NCBI GenBank assembly: GCA_022846095.1
Contig: AP025583.1
Location: forward strand, 3,931,279 to 3,995,278
DNA length: 64,000 nt
From: Oscillospiraceae bacterium
GTDB taxonomy: Bacteria > Bacillota > Clostridia > Oscillospirales > Oscillospiraceae
Reading direction: 5' to 3'
Shown piece by piece: positions 24,841 through 33,377 of the stretch. Under the pieces are notes generated by a model, which was not told the DNA's origin, did no database searches, and was given only the letters and a program-made list of their open reading frames with translations. The stretch's first letter is position 1. Each line of letters begins with the position of its first letter. The position numbers and the translations under genes were made by a program.

Positions 24841-25002
24841 AAGTATGTGCGCTCCCAACGGATTTGATTTTGAACGGTGGCATTTTATCACAATTCCCAG
24901 TAATATGCAAGGGATTTCCGGCAGGCATAAAATATACTTTACGTTTCATTGCCAGACGTGGTAAACTGGGCATATCACTTCAGGAAAGAGGGTGGCCGCG
25001 GT

Positions 25003-25773
25003 TTGAAGCGATTGGACAAAAAGGGCTTTACGCTTGCGGAACTTCTCATTGTCGTTGCCATCATCGGCGTGCTGGCCGCCATCGCCATCCCGGTATTTAC
25101 CGGCAGCCTCAAGCACACCGAGGAGACGGTCTGCCTCAGCAACCGCACTTCCCTGGCGCATCAGCTCATTTATGAGCAGATGGCAAACGGTAATTTTACA
25201 GAAAATGAGCTGCGCGATAAAATCGCAGCCTCCGATATTAAGTGTCCGAAGGGGAATCACTACTATTTAGAGAAGTTTGATGGTGGTTCCTTTGTAATCG
25301 GCTGCGCGGATCACACAAAAACCGTCCCACAAAAAACTCTGGAGGACTATCCGCAGCTGGTCACCGATTGGTTTGCTACCTCCCCCTCTTATAAGGATCC
25401 CAATAACGACTCTATCCGAAACTTCTTTTTCAAAAAGTATGCGGACAACCTTCCAACGCTAACCGTCGATGGAACCGTCTATTACATCCAGCCGTTCTAC
25501 AGCAGCAGCAGCCAATCTGACGCTGCGGTTGACGACTACGAAAGGCGGGTATGGCTGTATGCCAGCACAAGCACAGCAAATGGAAAATGGAATGTAAACT
25601 ATCTTTATAATCCCAATGATCATTATTGGTATTATTGCAAAAACAGCGCCTCTATCAATTTTACAGATACCGCCGATTTACAGGACAAAATTGATACTCA
25701 AAAAAATGGGGCTGGCAAACCCAACTGGGTCCGCCTTACAGACTATACCGAGGGCTATCAGACGCAGTCCTAG
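25003..25773 (+). CDS. Type IV prepilin-like protein (256 aa), solitary and AT-rich
   Basis: TTG at 25003 gives a short basic leader (MKRLDKKG) followed by the class-III signal FTLAELLIVVAIIGVLAAIA: cleavage after Gly, methylated Phe, Glu at +5, hydrophobic helix. The remaining ~220 residues are Tyr/Ser/Asn/Asp-rich and unlike any pilin head I know. No pilus ATPase, platform protein or prepilin peptidase lies within the window. From about residue 50 on, codon use is clearly more AT-rich than all neighbours, pointing to recent acquisition of at least the head region. It converges with the next gene, stops overlapping by four bases. Confidence 0.8.
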   Translation: MKRLDKKGFTLAELLIVVAIIGVLAAIAIPVFTGSLKHTEETVCLSNRTSLAHQLIYEQMANGNFTENELRDKIAASDIKCPKGNHYYLEKFDGGSFVIGCADHTKTVPQKTLEDYPQLVTDWFATSPSYKDPNNDSIRNFFFKKYADNLPTLTVDGTVYYIQPFYSSSSQSDAAVDDYERRVWLYASTSTANGKWNVNYLYNPNDHYWYYCKNSASINFTDTADLQDKIDTQKNGAGKPNWVRLTDYTEGYQTQS

Positions 25774-26066
25774 CGCCCGTCCCAGCGGCACAGGCTCAGA
25801 TCCGCCCGCCCGTCGGCGGTGAAGGGCACCCCCTCCGCCTCCAGCAGGGCGCGCTGCACCCCCTCGCCGAAGGCGCAGGTGGTGGCGCCGTCGGCGTGCA
25901 GCACCCTGTGGCAGGGGAGGGCCTCGTCCTTACAGGCCCGCATGGCGTACCCCACGGCCCGGGCCGCACGGGGCGAGCCGGTCATCAGGGCCAGCTGCCC
26001 GTAGGTGGCCACCCTGCCCGCCGGGATCTGCGCCACCAGGGCGTAAACCCGCTCGTAATAGCTCAT
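25770..26066 (-). CDS. MGMT-family DNA-binding protein (98 aa) with PCHR motif
   Basis: A stand-alone C-terminal MGMT domain: IPAGRVATYGQLALMTGSPRAARAVG is the helix-turn-helix that flips the damaged base, and PCHRVL carries the catalytic cysteine. Alkyltransferase-like (ATL) proteins of the same size have Trp instead of this Cys, so this one could be an active O6-alkylguanine transferase despite lacking the N-terminal domain. Repair of alkylated guanine is the likely role. Overlaps the convergent pilin gene stop. Confidence 0.88.
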   Translation of the reverse strand: MSYYERVYALVAQIPAGRVATYGQLALMTGSPRAARAVGYAMRACKDEALPCHRVLHADGATTCAFGEGVQRALLEAEGVPFTADGRADLSLCRWDGR

Positions 26067-26118
26067 CGCGCTCCCCCCCTTTCGGAAAGTATACCACAGA
26101 TCCCACCCGCTTCAAACA

Positions 26119-26156
26119 AAAACCCCGGCGCCGGAGGCCTCCGGCGCCGGGGTTTT
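26119..26156. terminator. Bidirectional terminator
   Basis: A perfect 38-bp palindrome, arms AAAACCCCGGCGCCGGAGG, between the PspC gene (ends 26166, minus strand) and the start of the MGMT-family gene. On the minus strand it terminates the PspC message. Confidence 0.9.
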
Positions 26157-26165
26157 CCGCATTTC

Positions 26166-26378
26166 TTAAAAACCGGGGTAGATGTCGCTCTTCTTGGGCA
26201 GGATCAGCGCGGCTATGAGGTAGAGCACCCCGCCGGTGGAGCAGGTGAACAGGGCGAAGAGCACCCAGCCCAGGCGGATCAGGTTGGCGTCGATATTAAA
26301 ATACTCACCGAGCCCGCCGCACACGCCGGCGACGCAGGCGCCCTTTTCAATCCGGTACAGCTTTTTCGATTCGTTCAT
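26166..26378 (-). CDS. PspC domain protein (70 aa)
   Basis: Single PspC domain: KKLYRIEKGACVAGVCGGLGEYFNIDANLIRLGWVLFAL followed by a second hydrophobic helix (GGVLYLIAALILPKK). These small membrane proteins belong to the phage-shock / envelope-stress group. GGAGG precedes the ATG. No other psp gene nearby. Confidence 0.92.
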   Translation of the reverse strand: MNESKKLYRIEKGACVAGVCGGLGEYFNIDANLIRLGWVLFALFTCSTGGVLYLIAALILPKKSDIYPGF

Positions 26379-26473
26379 GATAATTCCTCCAGCGATTCAT
26401 TTCTGTTTTCTTACCGTGCTGTAATCATATCATGCCCTGTTTAAAAAATCCTTCCGCAAGGCTTAAAAAAGCA

Positions 26474-27661
26474 TTAAATCTGCTTCTCCTCCACCGGCAT
26501 CAGACAGCCGTCCTTGTCGTAGCGCAGCCGCTGCACCTCCGCCTTGGTATTGCGCACGATCTCGTCCATGCGGATGCCCTCGGTGATGTTGGCGATAAAG
26601 GTGTAGGCCACGCCGTGCTTCCTGGCCCGGCCGGTGCGGCCGATGCGGTGGGTGTAGTTCTCCAGCTCGTCGGGCACGTCGTAGTTGAACACCGCGTCCA
26701 CGTCGTCGATGTCCAGGCCCCGGGCGGCCACGTCGGTGGCCACCAGCACCTTGACCTCGCCCTTTTTGAACTGCTCCAGGGTCTTTTCCCGGATGCGCTG
26801 CTGGATGTCCCCGTGGATGGCCTCGCAGGAGATCCCCCGCATTTTCAGCAGCCCGGCCAGCCGGTCGGTCATATTCTTGGTGTTGCAGAAGGCGATGGCC
26901 CGCTCGTAGCCCCCGTGGGTGATGAGGGCGGCGATGGTGTCCAGCTTCTTCTCCCGGCTGTCCAGGTCGATGCGGTACTGCTGGATGTCGGGCTTGGAGT
27001 CCTCCACCGGGCGCACGGTGATCTCCACAGGGTCGCGCTGGTAGACCCAGGAGATGTCCATCACCTCGCGGCTGATGGTGGCGGAGAACATGCCCAGGTT
27101 CCGCCTGTGCTTGATCTGGTCCAGGATGCGGGTCACGTCCCGCACGAAGCCCATGTCCAGCATCCGGTCGGCCTCGTCCAGCACCACGGTCTGCACCGCG
27201 TCCAGCCGCACGGTGCGGCGCTTCATGTGGTCCATGAGCCGCCCCGGGGTGGCCACCACGATTTGGGGGCATTTCTTCAGGGTGGCGATCTGCTTTTCGA
27301 TGGGGGCACCGCCGTAGAGGCACACGGTGCGCACCCCCTCCTTGAACTCGCACAGATCCCGCAGCTCCTCCTGGATCTGCACAGCCAGCTCCCGGGTGGG
27401 GGCCAGCACCAGGCCCTGCACGTCGGTGGACTCAGGGTCCACGTGCTCCACCATGGGGATGCCGAAGGCGAAGGTCTTGCCCGTGCCCGTGGGGGCCTTG
27501 GCAATGACGTCCTTCCAGTCCATGAAGCAGGGGATGGCCCCCGCCTGGACGGGGGTGGCCTGGACGTAGCCCTTCTTGCCGATGGCCTTCATAATCTCGC
27601 TTGAGAGGCCCAGCTGCTCGTAATTGACAATCTCGTTGACCTGTTCGCCGTTAATTTCCAT
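26474..27661 (-). CDS. DEAD-box RNA helicase (395 aa)
   Basis: Start at 27661 after AAAGGAG. Q motif (YVQATPVQAGAIP), motif I APTGTGKT (~56-63), PTREL, TPGR, DEAD, SAT, then the helicase C domain with VATDVAARGLDI and HRIGRTGRARK. It is the minimal two-domain core without the RNA-binding tail of CshA/DbpA; ribosome assembly or mRNA turnover are the usual roles. Single-gene unit. Confidence 0.94.
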   Translation of the reverse strand: MEINGEQVNEIVNYEQLGLSSEIMKAIGKKGYVQATPVQAGAIPCFMDWKDVIAKAPTGTGKTFAFGIPMVEHVDPESTDVQGLVLAPTRELAVQIQEELRDLCEFKEGVRTVCLYGGAPIEKQIATLKKCPQIVVATPGRLMDHMKRRTVRLDAVQTVVLDEADRMLDMGFVRDVTRILDQIKHRRNLGMFSATISREVMDISWVYQRDPVEITVRPVEDSKPDIQQYRIDLDSREKKLDTIAALITHGGYERAIAFCNTKNMTDRLAGLLKMRGISCEAIHGDIQQRIREKTLEQFKKGEVKVLVATDVAARGLDIDDVDAVFNYDVPDELENYTHRIGRTGRARKHGVAYTFIANITEGIRMDEIVRNTKAEVQRLRYDKDGCLMPVEEKQI

Positions 27662-27828
27662 ACGTTTCTCTCCTTTGTGCCTGATCCAAGGTCTCCATCC
27701 CCAGGCACAAAGTCCCTGAACGCCGTTTTTCCTCCGGCGCGACCTCAAATCAATGGAAAAAGCGCGCTTTTCCCTTTTTTCAGATAGCTGATTGTACCAT
27801 AGCCCGGTGCGTTATGCAAGAGCGCCGC

Positions 27829-27872
27829 AAAAGAGGCCCGGATCCCACAGGTGTGGCATCCGGGCCTCTTTT
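27829..27872. terminator. Hairpin terminator after YfcC-family gene
   Basis: AAAAGAGGCCCGGAT ... ATCCGGGCCTCTTTT with inner CACAGGTGTG; it lies beyond the stop of the transporter at 27925 on the minus strand. Confidence 0.9.
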
Positions 27873-27924
27873 CTTTTTCCCGCAATCCCGCCGGCTGTTC
27901 AGGCAGGGCTGTCGGGCGCCGGGA

Positions 27925-29319
27925 TCAGGACAGGCCGATGGCCTGGGCCGCCAGGGAGAATACCGCGCCCAGGACCACCAGGAGGGTAATAATCTTCCAG
28001 GAGAACCTGACCCACTGCTGGTAGGTTACGCCGCCCAGCTCCAGCCCGGCCATAAGCGCCCCCGCGGTGGGGAAGAGGTAATTGGTGAACCCGTCGCCCA
28101 GCTGGAAGGTGGTGACCACCACCTGCTGGTTGATGCCCAGGATGTCGGCCAGGGGCTTGAGCATGGGGAAGAGGATGAAGGCCTTGCCGCTGGCGGAGAC
28201 CACGAAGAAGTTGAAGGCGATGACCACCAGGTAGAGGAGAATAATGATGACGAAGGGGCTCTTGCCGTCAAAGACGGTGGCGATGGCGTGGATGATGGTG
28301 TCCACGATTTTGGCCTGGGCCATGAGCAGGTAGATGGCCCGGGCCACGCCGATGACGATGACGGCGGGGATGACGGTGGTGGTGCCCTTGAGGAAGTCCA
28401 CGCAGGCCTTATTGGGGTTGGCCCAGTTGACCACAACCACCAGGACCAGCAGGCCGACGTACATGCCGGTCACGTCCAGCATACTCCAGCCCAGGCCGAT
28501 GGCGCCCACCGCTTGGAAGATGAAGCCGAAGAGCAGGATGCACAGGGTGACGATCCGCTGCCAGGTAAAGGGCACCCGGGGGGCGTTGTCGGCCGCCAGC
28601 TCGGCGCCGGGGTTTTCGGCGTATTCGGGAATGACGCTCCTGGAGGGATCCCGTTTGATTCTGCCGCAGTAGCGGACCATGTATACGGCCAGGACGGCGA
28701 AGCAGATCACGAACTCGGTGAGGCGGAAGGCCCAGCCGGAGAACATGGTCAGGCCCGCCAGGGTCTGGCAGATGCCGGTGGTAAACATATTGAAGGCGCC
28801 GGTGGTGAAGCCCACGGCCACGCCCAGCAGATTGCTGGCCACGCCCACCATCCGGTCGTAGCCCAGCGAGACGCTGACGGCCACGGACATGGGCAGGAAG
28901 GGCAGCGCGCCCTCGCCGAAGCCGATGACGCCCATGATGCCGAACACCAGGGTGAGCAGGACCATGATCAGGGTCTCCTTGCCCTTGGAGGCGCGGGCCA
29001 GGGTCTGGAGGCCGGCGGCGATGGCCCCGGTCTCCTCAATGACGTGGAGCACGCCGGAAATCACCAGGATGGAGACGATGGTGCTGGCCGACTCCACGAT
29101 GCCCTGGGGTATGGCGCTGAGGAAGCTGCGCAGGGTGATGGGGGTGGTGTTGGTGATGTAGCTGAACCGGGTGGGGTCGATGGCGCCCAGCTCGGTGCGG
29201 GCGAATTCGCCGCTGGGGATAAAGAGGGACAGGACGGTGACGATCACCATGATAATCAACAGGATAATCAGTACGTGCGGCAGGACAAAGGCTTTCTTTT
29301 TCGTCTGGGGCAAACTCAT
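27925..29319 (-). CDS. YfcC family membrane transporter (464 aa)
   Basis: Start at 29319 (MSLPQTKKKAFVLPHVLIIL). About 11-12 hydrophobic helices, with the YfcC/DcuC-like signatures FIPSGEF, GFGEGALPFLPM, TGAFNMFTTGICQTLAGL and a C-terminal SGKAFILFPMLKPLADI..NQQVVV..FQLGDGFTN. Members are thought to carry amino acids, dipeptides or C4-dicarboxylates; specificity unknown here. The M20 amidohydrolase gene lies directly before it on the same strand (19-base gap), a common pairing for uptake plus hydrolysis of an N-acyl or peptide substrate. Confidence 0.88.
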   Translation of the reverse strand: MSLPQTKKKAFVLPHVLIILLIIMVIVTVLSLFIPSGEFARTELGAIDPTRFSYITNTTPITLRSFLSAIPQGIVESASTIVSILVISGVLHVIEETGAIAAGLQTLARASKGKETLIMVLLTLVFGIMGVIGFGEGALPFLPMSVAVSVSLGYDRMVGVASNLLGVAVGFTTGAFNMFTTGICQTLAGLTMFSGWAFRLTEFVICFAVLAVYMVRYCGRIKRDPSRSVIPEYAENPGAELAADNAPRVPFTWQRIVTLCILLFGFIFQAVGAIGLGWSMLDVTGMYVGLLVLVVVVNWANPNKACVDFLKGTTTVIPAVIVIGVARAIYLLMAQAKIVDTIIHAIATVFDGKSPFVIIILLYLVVIAFNFFVVSASGKAFILFPMLKPLADILGINQQVVVTTFQLGDGFTNYLFPTAGALMAGLELGGVTYQQWVRFSWKIITLLVVLGAVFSLAAQAIGLS

Positions 29320-29338
29320 GATTTTTCCTCCTTCACTT

Positions 29339-30559
29339 TCATCCCTGGCTGTGATGCCTGAGCCACTCCACGGCGCAGTTGGCCAGCACCGCGCTGCCCA
29401 GGACAAAGGCGCGCTCGTCCAGCACCATATTTGGGTTGTGCATGGGGTAGTTTTCCGGAGATCCGGCGCCCAGGAACGCGTAGAAGCCGGGCACCTGCCT
29501 GGTCACGTGGGCAAAGTCCTCCGCCCCCTTGGAGGGCGGGGTCAGCTGGGGCTCGCCCCCCAGCATCTCGGCCACAAATGGAAGCACCTCCCGGGTAAAG
29601 GCGGGGTCGCAGAACGTGCTGGGGGTCTTCATGCTGCGGATGCTGCAGGTGCCCCGCCATGCCTGGACGTAGAGCTCCACCAGCTCGGGGATCCGCACCA
29701 TCAGATGGTCGTAAGCCTCCGGGCTCAGGGTGCGGAAGGAGATCATCAGCTCCGCCGTGTCGGGGATGATATTGGACGAGCGCCCCGCGTTCAGGCACCC
29801 CACGGTGAGGGTGGCGAACTCGTCCGGGTCCACCTCCTTGGGCACCAGGGCGTTCAGGGCGGAGCAGAGCTGCGTGGCGATGTGCAGCGGGTCGATGGTC
29901 TTCTGGGGCTCGGAGGAGTGGCCGCCCCGGCCCTGGATGCTGACGAGGAAGGTGGCCATGGCCCCCGAGGAGACCCCGGAGCAGTATTGCAGCCGCCCCA
30001 CCTCCAGCTGGGAATTCACGTGCAGGGCCACGGCGGCGTCCACCTTGGGGTGCTCCAGCAAGCCGTCCTCCACCATGGTGCGGGAGCCGTACCCCAGCTC
30101 CTCGCCGGGCTGGAACATGAGCTTTACCGTGCCGGGAAGCTCCGCCTCCATGTCCTTCAGAATTTGGGCCGCACCCAGGAGCATGGCGGCGTGGGCGTCG
30201 TGCCCGCACATGTGGCTGAACTCCCCCTGGGGGGCAAAGGGCAGTCCGCTCTTCTCCCTGATGGGCAGGGCGTCCATGTCGGCCCGGAGGAGCAGGCAGG
30301 GCCCGCCCTGTCCGATCAGGCCCACCACGCCGGTGGACTCCGGCATATCGCCGAACCCGGCGAAGCGGAGCATCTCCCGGTCGGCCTGGGTATGGATGCC
30401 GCAGGACTTGGGCTCGATGCCCATCTCCCTCAGCCGCCCGCTCACGTAGGCCGCCGTCTGCGGGGTGTACACCCCCAGCTCCGGTATGGCGTGGAGGTTG
30501 TGGCGGTCCTCCAGGATTTTGGGCTCCAGCGCCTTGGCGCGCTCCATGATTTCGTTCAT
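29339..30559 (-). CDS. M20 family amidohydrolase (406 aa)
   Basis: Start at 30559 (MNEIMERAKAL) after GGGGAGGAG. Metal ligands are visible in ADMDALP, CGHDAH, QPGEELGYGSR, and the HVN and E/D sites further on; the lid domain carries GRGGHSSEPQKTIDP. This is the M20D branch (hippurate hydrolase / N-acyl-amino-acid or aminobenzoyl-glutamate hydrolase). Acts in the cytoplasm on a substrate probably delivered by the adjacent YfcC transporter. Preceded by a long structured leader (30629-30710). Confidence 0.9.
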   Translation of the reverse strand: MNEIMERAKALEPKILEDRHNLHAIPELGVYTPQTAAYVSGRLREMGIEPKSCGIHTQADREMLRFAGFGDMPESTGVVGLIGQGGPCLLLRADMDALPIREKSGLPFAPQGEFSHMCGHDAHAAMLLGAAQILKDMEAELPGTVKLMFQPGEELGYGSRTMVEDGLLEHPKVDAAVALHVNSQLEVGRLQYCSGVSSGAMATFLVSIQGRGGHSSEPQKTIDPLHIATQLCSALNALVPKEVDPDEFATLTVGCLNAGRSSNIIPDTAELMISFRTLSPEAYDHLMVRIPELVELYVQAWRGTCSIRSMKTPSTFCDPAFTREVLPFVAEMLGGEPQLTPPSKGAEDFAHVTRQVPGFYAFLGAGSPENYPMHNPNMVLDERAFVLGSAVLANCAVEWLRHHSQG

Positions 30560-30628
30560 TTTTTCTCCTCCCCTTCCTGTCGCTCTTTCCAACTACCTAT
30601 GTATATGCAAACCCCATGCCAAACAAAA

Positions 30629-30710
30629 AAGCAAGAACGCAGAACGTAAATTTTTTCCGCTCCCGCCGGGAATCGGGTTAAAACTTACGTTTCCGCATTC
30701 TTGCCTGTCT
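30629..30710 (-). promoter_or_regulatory. Long inverted repeat with T run before the M20 gene
   Basis: On the minus strand GCAAGAATGCGGAAACGTAA pairs with TTACGTTCTGCGTTCTTGC (one or two mismatches) around ~38 bases, directly followed by TTTTTTG. It is either the terminator of rlmA or, since it sits ~70 bases before the M20 start, a conditional terminator in that gene's leader. A second small stem (AGGTGC / GCACCT, 30747-30781) lies at the rlmA stop. No known riboswitch consensus recognised. Confidence 0.55.
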
Positions 30711-30779
30711 TTTGCCTTGCCGTCCGGTCTGTAAAATTTTTTGCAGGTGCAAAATTTCTTACGGCAAAAACTTCTGCAC

Positions 30780-31610
30780 CTAAGCGCGGGGACCGCTGCG
30801 CCGGAACACGTGGATGCGGAAGGCCATGCCCACCTCCAGCGCCTCCAGCGCCTCCAGCCGCTCCACCCCCGCCCTGGGGGTCTTCCAGCAGTAGGGGGTC
30901 ATGCGGAACAGATCCATGGCCTCCGGCCCGGACAGGGCCATCCTGCCCTCCACGGGTACGATGTCCAGGTACTCGAAGCCCCCGTAGGGCACGGCTTCGT
31001 CCGGGTTTAAGTAGGGCGTGTCGTAGAGCACCCGCTTGAGCTCCCACAGGTGCTCCGGCGCGGGCACCACGTACAGGAACACCCCGCCGGGGCGCAGCAC
31101 GCGCCTGAACTCCTCCAGCGCCAGGGGGGAGAAGCAGTCCACCAGCAGGTCGGCGGAGGCGTCCGCCACGGGCAGGCGGTAGACCGAGGCCACGGCGAAC
31201 TCCGCCCCCGGCGCGCGCCGGGCCGCCCGGCGCAGGGCGAATTTGGACAGGTCCACCCCCGCCGTGCGGGGCGAGCGCCCCGCCTGCTCCAGCGCCGCGT
31301 GGATCCCGGCGGTGTAGTAGCCCTCGCCGCACCCCGCGTCCAGCACCGCCGGTTCCGTCCCGGTGTGTTCCAGGGCCAGAGCGCACAGCGCCCGGCGCAG
31401 GGGGGCGTACCAGCCCCCGTCCAGAAAGCGGCTGCGGGCCCGGGCCATCTCCCGGTCGTCCCCCGGGGACTTGGAGTGCTTCCGGTCCACGGGCAGCAGG
31501 TGGACGTACCCCTCCCGCGCCCGGTCGAAGCTGTGCCCGCCGGGGCAGGCGTAGGCCCGCTCCCCCCGGGACAGGGGCGCGGCGCACAGCGGGCAGCAAA
31601 ACAGGCTCAT
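30780..31610 (-). CDS. rlmA: 23S rRNA (guanine-N1)-methyltransferase RlmA
   Basis: 276 residues; ATG 31610 follows GAGGAGG. An N-terminal zinc finger (FCCPLCAAPLSR..YACPGGHSFD) is followed by the RlmA-specific YVHLLP..HSKSPGDDREMARAR stretch and a class I SAM methyltransferase fold (VLDAGCGEGYYT, LVDCFSPL). It methylates G745/G748 of 23S rRNA; in Gram-positives the RlmA(II) form affects macrolide/tylosin sensitivity. Divergent from the ABC-F gene. Confidence 0.92.
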   Translation of the reverse strand: MSLFCCPLCAAPLSRGERAYACPGGHSFDRAREGYVHLLPVDRKHSKSPGDDREMARARSRFLDGGWYAPLRRALCALALEHTGTEPAVLDAGCGEGYYTAGIHAALEQAGRSPRTAGVDLSKFALRRAARRAPGAEFAVASVYRLPVADASADLLVDCFSPLALEEFRRVLRPGGVFLYVVPAPEHLWELKRVLYDTPYLNPDEAVPYGGFEYLDIVPVEGRMALSGPEAMDLFRMTPYCWKTPRAGVERLEALEALEVGMAFRIHVFRRSGPRA

Positions 31611-31708
31611 GGGGCCCGCCTCCTCTCGTGAAAAACTTGAATCCGGCATCATTATAGCCGCCGGGCCCGGTTTTGTCCAATTTTTCTCTAGGATTTCCCG
31701 CGCGCATA

Positions 31709-31717
31709 TGCTATAAT
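31709..31717 (+). promoter_or_regulatory. Extended -10 promoter of ABC-F gene
   Basis: TG-C-TATAAT at 31709-31717 with no good -35 box; 46 bases before the ATG at 31763. Confidence 0.6.
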
Positions 31718-31762
31718 GCTACTCTGCATGAGGAATTTTACTTTTTATATAAGGAGTACGAC

Positions 31763-33355
31763 ATGATCACTGTTTCCGACCTGGGCCTCCAGTACGGCGG
31801 AGCCCCCCTCTTCTCCCACGTGGACCTTCAGTTCGTGAAGGGCAACTGCTACGGCATCATCGGCGCCAACGGCGCGGGTAAATCCACCTTTTTAAAGATC
31901 CTCTCCGGGGAGCTGGAGTCCACCTCCGGCACGGTGAGCATCCTGCCCAAGACCCGCATGTCGGTGCTCAAGCAGAACCAGAACGCCTACGACGCCTACA
32001 CCGTCATGGACACGGTGATCATGGGCAACCAGCACCTGTACGACATCGGCAAGCAGAAGGACGCGCTGTACGCCAAGGAGGACTTCACCGACGAGGACGG
32101 CCTGCTGGTGAGCGACCTGGAGGCCGAGTTCGCCGAGCTGGGCGGCTGGGAGGCCGAGTCCGACGCCTCCCGCATCCTCCAGGGCCTGGGCATCGGGGTG
32201 GATCTGCACTTCAACGACATGGCCACCCTGGACGCCCGCCTGAAGGTGAAGGTGCTGCTGGCCCAGGCGCTGTTCGGCGCGCCCGACATCCTGCTGCTGG
32301 ACGAGCCCACCAACAACCTGGACATCAACGCGGTGAACTGGCTGGAGGATTTCCTGCTCGACTTCCCCGGCACCGTCATCGTGGTCAGCCACGACCGCCA
32401 CTTCCTCAACACCATCTGCACCCACATCGTGGACATCGACTACAACAAGATCAAGATGTACGTGGGCAACTACGACTTCTGGTACGACGCCTCCCAGCTC
32501 ATGCAGAACCTGATGAAGAACCAGAACAAGAAGAACGAGGAGAAGGCCCAGGAGCTCAAGGAGTTCATCTCCCGCTTCTCCGCCAACAAGTCCAAGAGCA
32601 AGCAGGCCACCTCCCGGCGCAAGCTGCTGGACAAGATCAGCATGGAGGAGTTCCCCGCCTCCTCCCGCCGCTACCCCTGGGTGGCCTTCGCCCCCGACCG
32701 GGAGGTGGGCAAGGACATCCTCTTCGTCACCGACGTGAGCAAGACCATCGACGGGGTAAAGGTGCTGGACAAGGTGTCCTTCGCCGTGGGCCACGGGGAC
32801 AAGATCGCCTTCGTGGGCGACAACGAGAACGCCCACACCACCCTGTTCAAAATCCTCACCGGGGAGCTGGAGCCCGACGAGGGCACCGTGAAGTGGGGCC
32901 AGACCGCCTCCTTCTCCTACTTCCCCAAGGACAACACCGCCTTCTTCGAGGGCTGCGACGACAACCTGGTGGAGTGGCTGCGCCAGTTCTCCCCCGACCC
33001 CCACGAGGCCTACCTCCGGGGCTTCCTGGGCCGGATGCTCTTCTCCGGCGACGACATCTACAAGGCCGTCAAGGTCCTCTCCGGCGGCGAGAAGGTGCGC
33101 TGCATGCTCTCGCGCATGATGCTCTCGGGGGCCAACGTGCTGCTGCTGGACCAGCCCACCAACCACCTGGATCTGGAGTCCATCGCCGCGCTCAACAACG
33201 GCCTGGAGGCCGTGAAGTGCAACGTGCTCTTCTCCTCCCACGACCACCAGCTGGTGCAGACCGTGGGCAACCGGGTGTTCGACTTCACCGACGACGGCAA
33301 GCTCATCGACCGCAAGATGACCTACGACGAGTATCTGGAGAGCCAGGCCCGTTAA
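31763..33355 (+). CDS. ABC-F family ATPase (YkpA/YbiT-like, 530 aa)
   Basis: Two ABC domains joined by a charged linker (QNKKNEEKAQELKEFISRF) and no membrane segment. Domain 1 has Walker A GANGAGKST and DEPTNNLDI but a degenerate signature (LDARLKVKVLLAQAL); domain 2 has an altered Walker A (GDNENAHTT) and an intact LSGGEKVR and DQPTNHLDL. This asymmetry is a family trait of YkpA-type ABC-F proteins, which act on the ribosome as translation factors. AAGGAG precedes the ATG. A diguanylate cyclase gene follows after 22 bases. Confidence 0.92.
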   Translation: MITVSDLGLQYGGAPLFSHVDLQFVKGNCYGIIGANGAGKSTFLKILSGELESTSGTVSILPKTRMSVLKQNQNAYDAYTVMDTVIMGNQHLYDIGKQKDALYAKEDFTDEDGLLVSDLEAEFAELGGWEAESDASRILQGLGIGVDLHFNDMATLDARLKVKVLLAQALFGAPDILLLDEPTNNLDINAVNWLEDFLLDFPGTVIVVSHDRHFLNTICTHIVDIDYNKIKMYVGNYDFWYDASQLMQNLMKNQNKKNEEKAQELKEFISRFSANKSKSKQATSRRKLLDKISMEEFPASSRRYPWVAFAPDREVGKDILFVTDVSKTIDGVKVLDKVSFAVGHGDKIAFVGDNENAHTTLFKILTGELEPDEGTVKWGQTASFSYFPKDNTAFFEGCDDNLVEWLRQFSPDPHEAYLRGFLGRMLFSGDDIYKAVKVLSGGEKVRCMLSRMMLSGANVLLLDQPTNHLDLESIAALNNGLEAVKCNVLFSSHDHQLVQTVGNRVFDFTDDGKLIDRKMTYDEYLESQAR

Positions 33356-33377
33356 GCCGGGCCGGGAAGGGGGCGCC

